A program made the translations under genes and the position numbers. Positions 1 through 4,903 of a stretch of DNA of 7,550 bases are shown piece after piece; within the stretch, counting starts at the first letter, position 1, and every line of letters starts with the position of its first letter. The stretch is from F23-B02 sp963627445 (GTDB lineage: Bacteria > Bacillota > Clostridia > Oscillospirales > Oscillospiraceae), in contig CAVGBM010000044.1 in the NCBI GenBank assembly GCA_963627445.1, positions 1 to 7,550 of the forward strand, in the 5' to 3' direction. The notes under the pieces were generated by a model. The model saw nothing but the letters and a program-made list of their open reading frames with translations, was not told where the DNA came from and made no database searches.

Positions 1-37
1 CGCCGAGACACTGGAAAACCTAATATCCGAGCTATGA
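1..37 (+). CDS. C-terminal end of an unidentified protein (partial)
   Basis: Reading from base 2, the frame gives AETLENLISEL followed by TGA at 35-37. Only 11 residues are visible, so the product cannot be identified. The case for a real gene end is that the frame is open to the window edge, ends in an amphipathic helix-like tail, and its stop is followed within two bases by a strong intrinsic terminator. It would be convergent with pnp. It could equally be chance open sequence. Confidence 0.4.
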   Translation, partial: AETLENLISEL

Positions 38-38
38 A

Positions 39-70
39 AAAAGCAGACAGGAATTTTCCTGTCTGCTTTT
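39..70. terminator. Bidirectional intrinsic terminator
   Basis: A perfect stem (43-52 with 57-66, extending through the flanking A/T bases) closes a 4-base loop. It is flanked by an A-run on the left and TTTT on the right, so it can terminate transcription in both directions. On the plus strand it directly follows the partial gene ending at 37. On the minus strand it would be a backup stop for transcripts leaving pnp. Confidence 0.85.
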
Positions 71-192
71 CGTTAGAACGATAATGTGCGTAGTACGCCG
101 TACCTACGGTCGGAGCGAATCGATGGAAGTGGGAGTTCTGCCGCCCTTTTACGGGTTTAGTTTTGGGCGAGCTATTTTTCGTTCAGACAAGT
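71..192. other. Intergenic segment with a small hairpin, no gene seen
   Basis: No convincing open frame lies between the two bidirectional terminators. The segment is more G+C rich than a typical spacer. It contains a bulged 8-bp hairpin at 89-108 (CGTAG...CTACG arms with an inner GTAC/GTAC pairing) and a possible enclosing pairing AGAAC (75-79) with GTTCT (135-139). No sigma-A promoter was recognised on either strand. It could be a dispersed intergenic repeat, a structured RNA or plain spacer. Confidence 0.35.
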
Positions 193-233
193 AAAAAATT
201 CCGGCGATACTTTGTGTATTACCGGAATTTTTT
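193..233 (-). terminator. Intrinsic terminator of pnp (bidirectional)
   Basis: A 12-base inverted repeat (193-204 with 222-233, core ATTCCGG/CCGGAAT) continues inward through GATAC/GTATT with one C.A mismatch and one wobble, to a 5-base loop. On the minus strand it is followed by T6 and lies about 70 bases past the pnp stop. It is symmetric, with T6 on the plus side as well, so it probably works in both directions. Confidence 0.85.
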
Positions 234-244
234 GCGCAGTATGG

Positions 245-285
245 GCGGAAAAGAGCCGGTCAAAACCGGTAGGTTTTCCGCTTTT
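245..285. other. Two-part hairpin just downstream of pnp
   Basis: The outer stem GCGGAAAA (245-252) pairs with TTTTCCGC (274-281). After a small internal loop, the inner stem CCGGT (256-260) pairs with ACCGG (265-269) around CAAA. It begins about 20 bases after the pnp stop codon on the minus strand, where no U-run follows it. There it would be a 3'-UTR structure ahead of the main terminator. On the plus strand it is followed by TTTT and could act as a weak terminator protecting pnp from antisense transcription. Confidence 0.5.
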
Positions 286-302
286 GTCGGTTCGATTCGG
301 CC

Positions 303-2420
303 TTAAGCCTCGCCACGCTCTTTCAACGCTTCCTTGCGGGAGAGGTTTACGCGGCCGCGATCGTCGATCTCGGTGACCTTGACCCAGGTCATGTCGCCAA
401 CATTCAGAACGTCCTCGACCTTCTCGGTGCGCTTGAACTCAAGATCCTTGATGTGGCACATGCCGTCCTTGCCAGGGGCAAGCTCGATGAATGCGCCGAT
501 GGGGATGATGCGCACGACCTTGCCGTAGTACAGTGCGCCGACCTCGGGCTCGAAAACGATGTTCTCGATGGTGGTACGGGCTGCGCGGCAGGCCTCGATA
601 TCCTCGGATGCGATGAAGATGCTGCCGTCGTCCTCAATGTCGATCTTGCAGCCGGTGTCGGCAGTGATCTTCTGGATGACCTTGCCGCCGGAGCCGATGA
701 CCTCGCGGATCTTGTCGGGATTGATCTTCATCTGGATCATCTTCGGAGCGGTCTTTGCGAGCTCCTTGCGAGGCTCGGGCAGAGCCTTGAGCATGATCTC
801 ATCGAGGATCTGGAAGCGAGCCTCACGGGTGATCTTGAATGCTTCCTTGACTATCTCGTGCTTGAGACCGTCGTTCTTAAGATCCATCTGGATCGCGGTG
901 ATGCCGTCCTTGGTGCCGGCGACCTTGAAGTCCATCTCGCCGTGGAAGTCCTCAACGCCCTGGATATCGATAAAGGTCGTGAAGTCGTCGCCGTCCTGGA
1001 TAAGGCCGCAGGAGATGCCTGCAACGGGAGCCTTGATGGGAACGCCTGCGTCCATGAGTGCAAGGGTGGTGCCGCAGATGGAGCCCTGGGAGGTGGAGCC
1101 GTTGGAGGAGAGAATTTCGGAAACTACACGGATAGTGTAGGGGAAGTCCTCAATGGGAGGAATGACGCTTTCAAGTGCCTTCTCGACCAGCGCGCCGTGG
1201 CCGTACTCACGACGGCCGGTGCTGCGGCTCGGGCGAGCCTCGCCGGTGGAGTAGGAGGGCATGTTGTAGTGGTGCATGAAGCGCTTCTCTTCCTCTTCCC
1301 AAATGGTGTCGAGCTTCTGGCTCATGGAAAGAGTTGCGAGAGTTGCAATGGACAGAACCTGAGTCTGGCCGCGGGTGAACAGAGCCGAGCCGTGGACTCT
1401 GGGGATGATGCCGACCTCGGAGCCGAGGGGGCGGATCTCATTCATTGCACGGCCGTCAACGCGCTTGCCTGCAAGCAGCCACTTCTTAACGACCTTCTTC
1501 TGCAGCTTGTAAAGTATCTCGTCCATGAACTGCATCATGTCGGGGTGCTCGTCGGAGTACTTTTCCTCCATTGCGGTGACCCACTCGTTCACGCGAGCCT
1601 CGCGGACGTTCTTGTCGTCGGTGTCCATGCAGTATTCCATGCCGGCAAACTCGTTCTCAACGAGCTTGTTAAACAGCTCCTCGTCGAACGAAGCATGCTC
1701 GTACTCAAACTTGGGCTTGCCTATCTCGGCGACCATCTTGTCGATGAGGTCGAGAACCGGCTGCAGGTGATCGTGCGCCTGCACGATGCCCTCGTACATA
1801 ACGTCGTCGGGGACCTGATCGGCCTCGGACTCGATCATGACGATCTTCTTGTGAGTTGCGGCGATGGTGGTGGTCATGCGGTTGGTCTTGCGCTGCTCCT
1901 GCGTGGGGTTAAACAGGTACTTCTCGCCGTCCCAGCCGAGGACGATGCCTGCGATGGGGCCGTTGAAGGGAACGTCGGAGATGGAGACTGCTGCCGATGC
2001 ACCGATCATAGCGGTGATCTCGGGGCTGCAGTCGCGGTCAACGGACAGAACCTCGCATGCGATGACAACGTCGTTGCGCAGGTCGCTCGGGAACAGGGGA
2101 CGCATGGGGCGGTCGATGAGGCGGGAGGCCAGAACTGCGGGCAGGCTGGGCTTACCCTCGCGGCGCATGAACGAGCCGGGGATGCGGCCTACTGCGTAGA
2201 GCTTCTCGTTAAAATCGACTGCGAGGGGGAAGTAGTCGATGCCGTCCTTGGGGCGGGCGGAAGCTGTGCAGGTGACGAGCACGGTGGTCTCGCCGTAGGT
2301 GACCAAAACTGCGGCGTTGCACAGCTCTGCCATCTTGCCGACCTCCATCTTGAGGGGGCGGCCTTCGTACTCGATCTCAAACTTTCTGTAATTGGGGAAT
2401 TCTTTTTGCTTGACTATCAT
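303..2420 (-). CDS. pnp: Polynucleotide phosphorylase (PNPase)
   Basis: A 705-residue 3'-to-5' phosphorolytic exoribonuclease that degrades RNA to nucleoside diphosphates in the cytoplasm, working as a trimer in RNA turnover. Length matches the family (about 700; E. coli 711). Domains in order: first RNase PH core (about 10-145), helical linker (about 150-310), second RNase PH core (about 315-530), KH domain with the GSGG loop at 576-579, and S1 domain from about 627. By alignment from memory with the E. coli enzyme (D486, D492, K494), the catalytic metal/phosphate residues are D491, D497 and K499 in the segment EDFHGEMDFK, so the enzyme should be active. The usual GDMDF reads GEMDF, a conservative change. 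The ATG start is supported by AAAGGAG seven bases upstream. It follows rpsO, the widespread bacterial arrangement. No separate promoter is obvious; readthrough from rpsO is likely. Confidence 0.98.
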   Translation of the reverse strand: MIVKQKEFPNYRKFEIEYEGRPLKMEVGKMAELCNAAVLVTYGETTVLVTCTASARPKDGIDYFPLAVDFNEKLYAVGRIPGSFMRREGKPSLPAVLASRLIDRPMRPLFPSDLRNDVVIACEVLSVDRDCSPEITAMIGASAAVSISDVPFNGPIAGIVLGWDGEKYLFNPTQEQRKTNRMTTTIAATHKKIVMIESEADQVPDDVMYEGIVQAHDHLQPVLDLIDKMVAEIGKPKFEYEHASFDEELFNKLVENEFAGMEYCMDTDDKNVREARVNEWVTAMEEKYSDEHPDMMQFMDEILYKLQKKVVKKWLLAGKRVDGRAMNEIRPLGSEVGIIPRVHGSALFTRGQTQVLSIATLATLSMSQKLDTIWEEEEKRFMHHYNMPSYSTGEARPSRSTGRREYGHGALVEKALESVIPPIEDFPYTIRVVSEILSSNGSTSQGSICGTTLALMDAGVPIKAPVAGISCGLIQDGDDFTTFIDIQGVEDFHGEMDFKVAGTKDGITAIQMDLKNDGLKHEIVKEAFKITREARFQILDEIMLKALPEPRKELAKTAPKMIQMKINPDKIREVIGSGGKVIQKITADTGCKIDIEDDGSIFIASEDIEACRAARTTIENIVFEPEVGALYYGKVVRIIPIGAFIELAPGKDGMCHIKDLEFKRTEKVEDVLNVGDMTWVKVTEIDDRGRVNLSRKEALKERGEA

Positions 2421-2445
2421 TTGTTTGCTCCTTTCATTTTCTTAT

Positions 2446-2518
2446 GAGCACCGGAGCATAGCACTTGAAAACGAGCCTGCGCACGGGCGCATTTTCAAAT
2501 ACTAAGCTTACGGTGCTC
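2446..2518 (-). promoter_or_regulatory. Long imperfect hairpin in the pnp leader
   Basis: GAGCACCG (2446-2453) pairs with CGGTGCTC (2511-2518). Pairing continues with interruptions (AGC/GCT, TAG/CTA), then TTGAAAA (2465-2471) with TTTTCAA (2492-2498), and ends in a GC-rich tip around CGCA (2480-2483). The whole 73 bases therefore fold into one long stem whose base is about ten bases upstream of the pnp ribosome binding site (minus strand). In E. coli the pnp leader forms a long stem-loop that is cut by RNase III and used by PNPase to repress its own synthesis. A similar role here is an inference from position and shape only. Confidence 0.6.
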
Positions 2519-2559
2519 GTTGGTTACTTGTTGGCCAAAGGGTGCGCAGCAAGATTGAA

Positions 2560-2592
2560 AAGGGATGGACAATATTAAATTGTCCATCCCTT
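2560..2592 (-). terminator. Intrinsic terminator between rpsO and pnp
   Basis: A perfect 14-bp stem (2560-2573 with 2579-2592, core AGGGATGGACAAT/ATTGTCCATCCCT) closes a 5-base loop about 34 bases after the rpsO stop. Reading on the minus strand, it is followed by a short U-run (TTTTC). The run is short, so some transcripts probably read through into pnp. Confidence 0.8.
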
Positions 2593-2625
2593 AAAAAACC
2601 TTCATACCCTTCGGAAGTGCCGGAC

Positions 2626-2892
2626 TTACTTACGGATGCCCAGCTTTGCAATGATTGCACGGTAGCGCTCGATGTCCTTCTTAGCGAGGTAGTCGAGCAG
2701 ACGGCGGCGCTTGCCGACCATCTTGTACATGCCCAGACGGCTGTGGTCGTCGTTGGGATGGACCTTGAGGTGAGCGGTAAGCTGCTTGATGCGCTCGGTG
2801 AGGATAGCGATCTGGACCTCGGGCGAGCCGGTGTCGGACTCGTGGGTCTTGTTCGCTTCGATAACTGTGGTCTTCTGGTCTTTGGTGATCAT
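2626..2892 (-). CDS. rpsO: 30S ribosomal protein S15
   Basis: The 88-residue protein has the normal length for S15, a primary binder of the central domain of 16S rRNA in the small subunit. The family signature is clear: the N-terminal helix, then HESDTGSPEVQIAILTERI (about residues 16-34), KVHPNDDHSRLGMYKMVGKR and the C-terminal LDYLAKKDIERYRAIIAKLG helix. The start at 2892 is chosen over an in-frame ATG 78 bases upstream because MITKDQKT matches the usual S15 N terminus and AAAGGGG lies about eight bases before it. It has its own promoter and terminator and sits directly upstream of pnp. Autoregulation by S15 binding its own leader is known in several bacteria; the leader of about 80 bases here leaves room for it. 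Confidence 0.98.
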   Translation of the reverse strand: MITKDQKTTVIEANKTHESDTGSPEVQIAILTERIKQLTAHLKVHPNDDHSRLGMYKMVGKRRRLLDYLAKKDIERYRAIIAKLGIRK

Positions 2893-2938
2893 AATGATAC
2901 CCCTTTCGTGGTTTTTATATTCCCAATGTCTAAGTAAA

Positions 2939-2955
2939 GGGAGGAAAGGTCTCCC
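2939..2955 (-). promoter_or_regulatory. Small hairpin in the rpsO leader
   Basis: GGGAG (2939-2943) and CTCCC (2951-2955) form a 5-bp stem with a 7-base loop inside the rpsO 5' untranslated region, between the predicted transcription start (about 2974) and the ribosome binding site. It could be part of an S15-binding autoregulatory element, but no known S15 leader class is recognised in the primary sequence. Confidence 0.35.
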
Positions 2956-2980
2956 GAATACTGAGAACACGGACTAAGTC

Positions 2981-3009
2981 ATATTACCACCGCCGCCCCG
3001 ATTTGTAAA
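2981..3009 (-). promoter_or_regulatory. Sigma-A-type promoter for rpsO
   Basis: On the minus strand TTTACA (3009 to 3004) and TAATAT (2986 to 2981) are separated by exactly 17 bases and are close to the TTGACA/TATAAT consensus. Transcription would start near 2974, giving a leader of about 80 bases before rpsO. The spacer is unusually G-rich. Confidence 0.8.
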
Positions 3010-3038
3010 GGGTTTTTCGATAATTTCTCCCGCAAAAT

Positions 3039-3200
3039 TCACCAATTGTCCGGCGCAAAGAAGAACGGCAGCACCACTACCAACAATCCTATGATTGCAA
3101 TTATAATGCCGATGTCCCAAAATGCGTTCAAAGTGATCGGCGCAACCAAGCCGAAAATTATCAATGCAATCCCCAAGAGCATGGTTTTGATGAGTTTCAT
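3039..3200 (-). CDS. Small hydrophobic membrane protein, 53 residues
   Basis: The frame starts MKLIKTMLLGIALIIFGLVA and ends FFFAPDNW with TGA at 3041-3039. Two hydrophobic helices are evident, about residues 5-24 and 29-49, joined by a short turn (LNAFWD), with a positively charged N terminus and an acidic C-terminal tail. It should be a two-pass inner-membrane protein with both ends probably in the cytoplasm. A purine-rich GGAAAAGAG lies about eight bases upstream of the ATG as a modest ribosome binding site. I do not recognise the family, so no function is given. It is preceded by a promoter, a possible leader peptide and a terminator-like hairpin, suggesting attenuated expression. There is no clear terminator before the rpsO promoter. 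The charge pattern and helices argue strongly that it is real despite its size. Confidence 0.75.
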   Translation of the reverse strand: MKLIKTMLLGIALIIFGLVAPITLNAFWDIGIIIAIIGLLVVVLPFFFAPDNW

Positions 3201-3221
3201 TGTTTATACTCTTTTCCAAGC

Positions 3222-3256
3222 AAAAATGCACAGGCTCCGAAACCGAGACCTGTGCA
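3222..3256 (-). terminator. Terminator hairpin upstream of the small membrane protein (possible attenuator)
   Basis: On the minus strand TGCACAGG and CCTGTGCA (3249-3256 with 3227-3234) form a perfect 8-bp stem. It extends by CTC/GAG past a one-base bulge to a 7-base loop and is followed immediately by TTTTT (3226 to 3222). It lies only 22 bases upstream of the small membrane protein start and about 100 bases after a strong promoter. It can therefore end a short RNA of about 135 bases or act as a conditional terminator for the downstream gene. It may also stop readthrough from the lipoprotein gene. Confidence 0.75.
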
Positions 3257-3267
3257 CCACACAAACA

Positions 3268-3333
3268 TCAAACAAAATACAAACACGAAGGCTGTTCACG
3301 CACAAATCCCTGAATTTTCGTTCGGAGGCTCAT
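3268..3333 (-). CDS. Candidate 21-residue leader peptide
   Basis: An ATG at 3333 opens a frame reading MSLRTKIQGFVREQPSCLYF plus one valine, ending in TGA at 3270-3268. AAAGGA lies ten bases upstream, and the predicted transcription start is only about 25 bases upstream. The stop is 11 bases before the terminator hairpin, the usual geometry of leader-peptide attenuators. Within the frame, UUUGUGC (3306-3300) can pair with GCACAGG, the 5' arm of the terminator, through five Watson-Crick and two wobble pairs, giving a possible antiterminator. Translation is not demonstrated; a frame this short can arise by chance. The gene family of the peptide is not recognised. Confidence 0.45.
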   Translation of the reverse strand: MSLRTKIQGFVREQPSCLYFV

Positions 3334-3364
3334 CGGAAACACATCCTTTACATTTGTTGATTCA

Positions 3365-3393
3365 ATTGTACGATAAAAATGCTGGAAAGTCAA
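3365..3393 (-). promoter_or_regulatory. Sigma-A-type promoter for the leader and small membrane protein
   Basis: On the minus strand TTGACT (3393 to 3388) and TACAAT (3370 to 3365) are separated by 17 bases, each differing from consensus by one base. Transcription would start near 3358, leaving a leader of about 158 bases before the 53-residue protein. Its presence makes the downstream unit independent of the lipoprotein gene. Confidence 0.8.
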
Positions 3394-3421
3394 TAAAATT
3401 TTAGCAAATGCTGCTTGGATT

Positions 3422-3979
3422 TTACAGCGACGGCGCGAACGAGCGCAGAACGCTCTCCATTTCCGCCGAGCTTGCGCCGCCGGTCATGTAAACGCACCAT
3501 GTAACGCCGCCGGTATAGCAGTAGTATACGCCGGAGGACTCATCCTTCGTGAGATAAAAGCAGGTCGGGTCGCCGTTTTGCATCGCGCCGTCGCCGACGG
3601 TCGCCCAATCCTCATACACGCCGGAAACAGCTTCATCGAGCACATCGGTGTGGGCAGCCCTAACGGTGTAGTCCTTGCCGCCGAGCACAAAGCGCATCTG
3701 ATACACCGCAGGCTCGCTGTCGATTACGCTGCAATGCACATCCTCGGCGTTCATCGGCATGACGAAGGTCAGGCCGCTTTCGGTGCACAGCTCCTCGGCG
3801 TTGACCTCACGCACGGGGTTGGGCAGCTGCGCGCTCGGCGCATCGGTCGCGTCGACCTCAGGCGCAGCGTCAATAACGGGCGAGGGCTTGTCCTTCTCGG
3901 TTATCGGCAGCGTCGAGTAGCAGCCGCAAAGCGCCGCAATGCAGCCGAGTGCGAGCAAAATTGCCGTCAGCTTTTTCAT
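3422..3979 (-). CDS. Secreted lipoprotein of unknown function (possibly DUF4367-like)
   Basis: 185 residues. The N terminus MKKLTAILLALGCIAALCGC is a lipoprotein signal with lipobox L17-C18-G19-C20, so the mature protein should start at C20 and be anchored on the outer face of the membrane. A low-complexity linker rich in Pro, Asp and Ala follows (about 23-57), then a compact domain (about 58-185) starting NPVREVNAEEL and containing YTVRAAH, SGVYEDW and a YYCYTGGVTWCVYM strand pair. This pattern loosely resembles the DUF4367 lipoproteins of Clostridia, but that is a weak guess. Five cysteines (65, 83, 140, 154, 162) lie outside the signal, perhaps forming disulfides. The start at 3979 is chosen over an ATG 18 bases upstream because GGAGAG sits six bases before it. 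It is divergent from the yfbR-like gene, with its own promoter. No strong terminator directly follows. Confidence 0.85.
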   Translation of the reverse strand: MKKLTAILLALGCIAALCGCYSTLPITEKDKPSPVIDAAPEVDATDAPSAQLPNPVREVNAEELCTESGLTFVMPMNAEDVHCSVIDSEPAVYQMRFVLGGKDYTVRAAHTDVLDEAVSGVYEDWATVGDGAMQNGDPTCFYLTKDESSGVYYCYTGGVTWCVYMTGGASSAEMESVLRSFAPSL

Positions 3980-4007
3980 GTCGATCTCTCCTTTCAAATT
4001 CTAATGT

Positions 4008-4037
4008 ATTATAATCATATTTTTCATGAAAAATCAA
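4008..4037 (-). promoter_or_regulatory. Promoter for the lipoprotein gene
   Basis: On the minus strand a perfect TATAAT (4013 to 4008) lies 18 bases after TTGATT (4037 to 4032). Transcription would start near 4001, about 20 bases before the gene. The spacer is almost entirely occupied by a perfect palindrome, suggesting control by a DNA-binding regulator. Confidence 0.65.
4019..4034. promoter_or_regulatory. Perfect 16-bp palindrome, candidate operator
   Basis: ATTTTTCATGAAAAAT equals its own reverse complement over all 16 bases. It lies between the -35 and -10 boxes of the lipoprotein promoter and about 18 bases upstream of the -35 box of the divergent yfbR promoter. A dimeric regulator bound here would block the lipoprotein promoter and could also affect yfbR. 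The regulator is unknown and is not encoded in the window. Confidence 0.5.
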
Positions 4038-4051
4038 CAAGTACCGCGCTG

Positions 4052-4080
4052 TTGAATTGTGTCTGCGGCTGTGATAAAAT
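4052..4080 (+). promoter_or_regulatory. Promoter for the yfbR-like operon
   Basis: TTGAAT (4052-4057) and TAAAAT (4075-4080) are separated by 17 bases. Transcription would start near 4087, giving a short leader of about 23 bases before the ATG at 4110. The promoter is divergent from that of the lipoprotein gene. Confidence 0.65.
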
Positions 4081-4109
4081 ATCGAAAAAAAGAACGGACA
4101 GGTCGAAAA

Positions 4110-4697
4110 ATGGACAATAATTTCTTCGCACTGATATCAAGAATGAGATACATCGAGCGCTGGAGCCTCATGCGCAATTCGATACATGAAAACATCCAGG
4201 AGCACAGCCACATGGTCGCGGTCATCGCCCATGCGCTGGGCGTTATCCGCCGCGATGTGTTCGGCATCCCCTGTGATGCCGATGCCTGCGCGACGGTCGC
4301 GCTGTATCATGATGCAAGCGAAATTCTCACCGGCGACCTGCCCACGCCGATAAAATACCACGACGACGAAATCATGAGCGCATACCGCAGAGTGGAGCAG
4401 ATAGCATCAGAAAAGCTGCTGAATATGCTTCCTGTGGAGCTCAGAGGTGCTTTTGAACCGATTTTAACGGGCGATGTGGTGAAAGAATTGCACCCCATCG
4501 TCAAGGCCGCGGATAAAATGAGCGCCTATATAAAGTGCATCGAGGAGCGCAAGGCGGGCAACAACGAGTTTGCCTCCGCCGAGAAGCAGACGCTCGAAGC
4601 GCTGCACGGCTATGATATGCCCGAGGTCGAGTATTTTATCGGGCACTTTATTCCGGCGTTTGAGAAAACGCTTGACGAATTAGGGAGCATTGATTAA
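4110..4697 (+). CDS. yfbR: HD-domain 5'-deoxynucleotidase, YfbR family
   Basis: 195 residues (E. coli YfbR 199). The family hydrolyses deoxyribonucleoside 5'-monophosphates to the nucleoside and phosphate using a divalent metal, in the cytoplasm, in nucleotide salvage and pool control. Sequence similarity to the E. coli enzyme, recalled from memory, runs end to end: the R17-W18 pair in IERWSLMRN, metal ligands H32 (EHS), H67-D68 (LYHDASE) and D135 (KAADKMSAY), plus E71 and D76 in ILTGDLPTP. All catalytic positions are present, so activity is expected. The start at 4110 is chosen over a GTG 51 bases upstream because MDNNFFALISRM aligns with the family N terminus and the GTG lies inside the predicted promoter. 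Its TAA overlaps the ATG of the next gene by one base, suggesting coupled translation. Confidence 0.93.
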   Translation: MDNNFFALISRMRYIERWSLMRNSIHENIQEHSHMVAVIAHALGVIRRDVFGIPCDADACATVALYHDASEILTGDLPTPIKYHDDEIMSAYRRVEQIASEKLLNMLPVELRGAFEPILTGDVVKELHPIVKAADKMSAYIKCIEERKAGNNEFASAEKQTLEALHGYDMPEVEYFIGHFIPAFEKTLDELGSID

Positions 4698-4903
4698 TGG
4701 AAAACACGAAAATTCAAAGAATAAACGAGCTTGCGCGCCTTGCAAAGGAGCGTGAGCTGACATCGGAAGAGCTTGCGGAGAGGGACGTTCTTCGCAAGGA
4801 GTATATTGCCGAGTGGCGCAAGGGAGCCGAGCAGGTGCTCGATAACACTTACATCCAGACCCCCGACGGCAAAAAGCATAAGCTTCAGAGGAAGACCAAG
4901 TGA
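4697..4903 (+). CDS. DUF896 / YnzC-family small protein
   Basis: 68 residues beginning MENTKIQRINELARLAKERE and continuing with LTSEELAERDVLRKEYIAEW, the typical helical hairpin of the DUF896 family of low-GC Gram-positive bacteria (B. subtilis YnzC is about 77 residues). A basic tail ends in KLQRKTK, with a TPDGKKH segment before it. It is a soluble cytoplasmic protein; its molecular function is not established, although in B. subtilis the gene lies in the yneA SOS operon. The ATG overlaps the stop of the yfbR-like gene (TAATG), with AGGGAG nine bases upstream. The final codons overlap the GTG start of the permease. A link to SOS here is not supported by context. Confidence 0.9.
   Translation: MENTKIQRINELARLAKERELTSEELAERDVLRKEYIAEWRKGAEQVLDNTYIQTPDGKKHKLQRKTK

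Noticed and set aside
453..2447. 664-codon open frame on the plus strand, antisense to pnp
   Set aside because: It lies almost wholly opposite pnp, its translation is low-complexity (rich in Leu, Asp, Val, Gly and Ala) with no recognisable domain, and it is the expected by-product of pnp codon bias.
2974..3264. 96-codon minus-strand frame overlapping the small membrane protein
   Set aside because: It would start inside the terminator stem-loop and run through the rpsO promoter; the 53-codon frame offset from it gives a coherent two-helix membrane protein.
3046..3360. 104-codon plus-strand frame across the attenuator region
   Set aside because: No promoter or ribosome binding site was seen, the composition is basic and low-complexity, and it is antisense to the structured leader.
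3398..3418. Terminator directly after the lipoprotein gene
   Set aside because: Only a weak AGCA/TGCT pairing is present, with no clean U-run, so it was not called.
4059..4109. Upstream GTG start for the yfbR-like gene
   Set aside because: The GTG lies between the -35 and -10 boxes of the predicted promoter and lacks a ribosome binding site; the ATG at 4110 matches the family N terminus.
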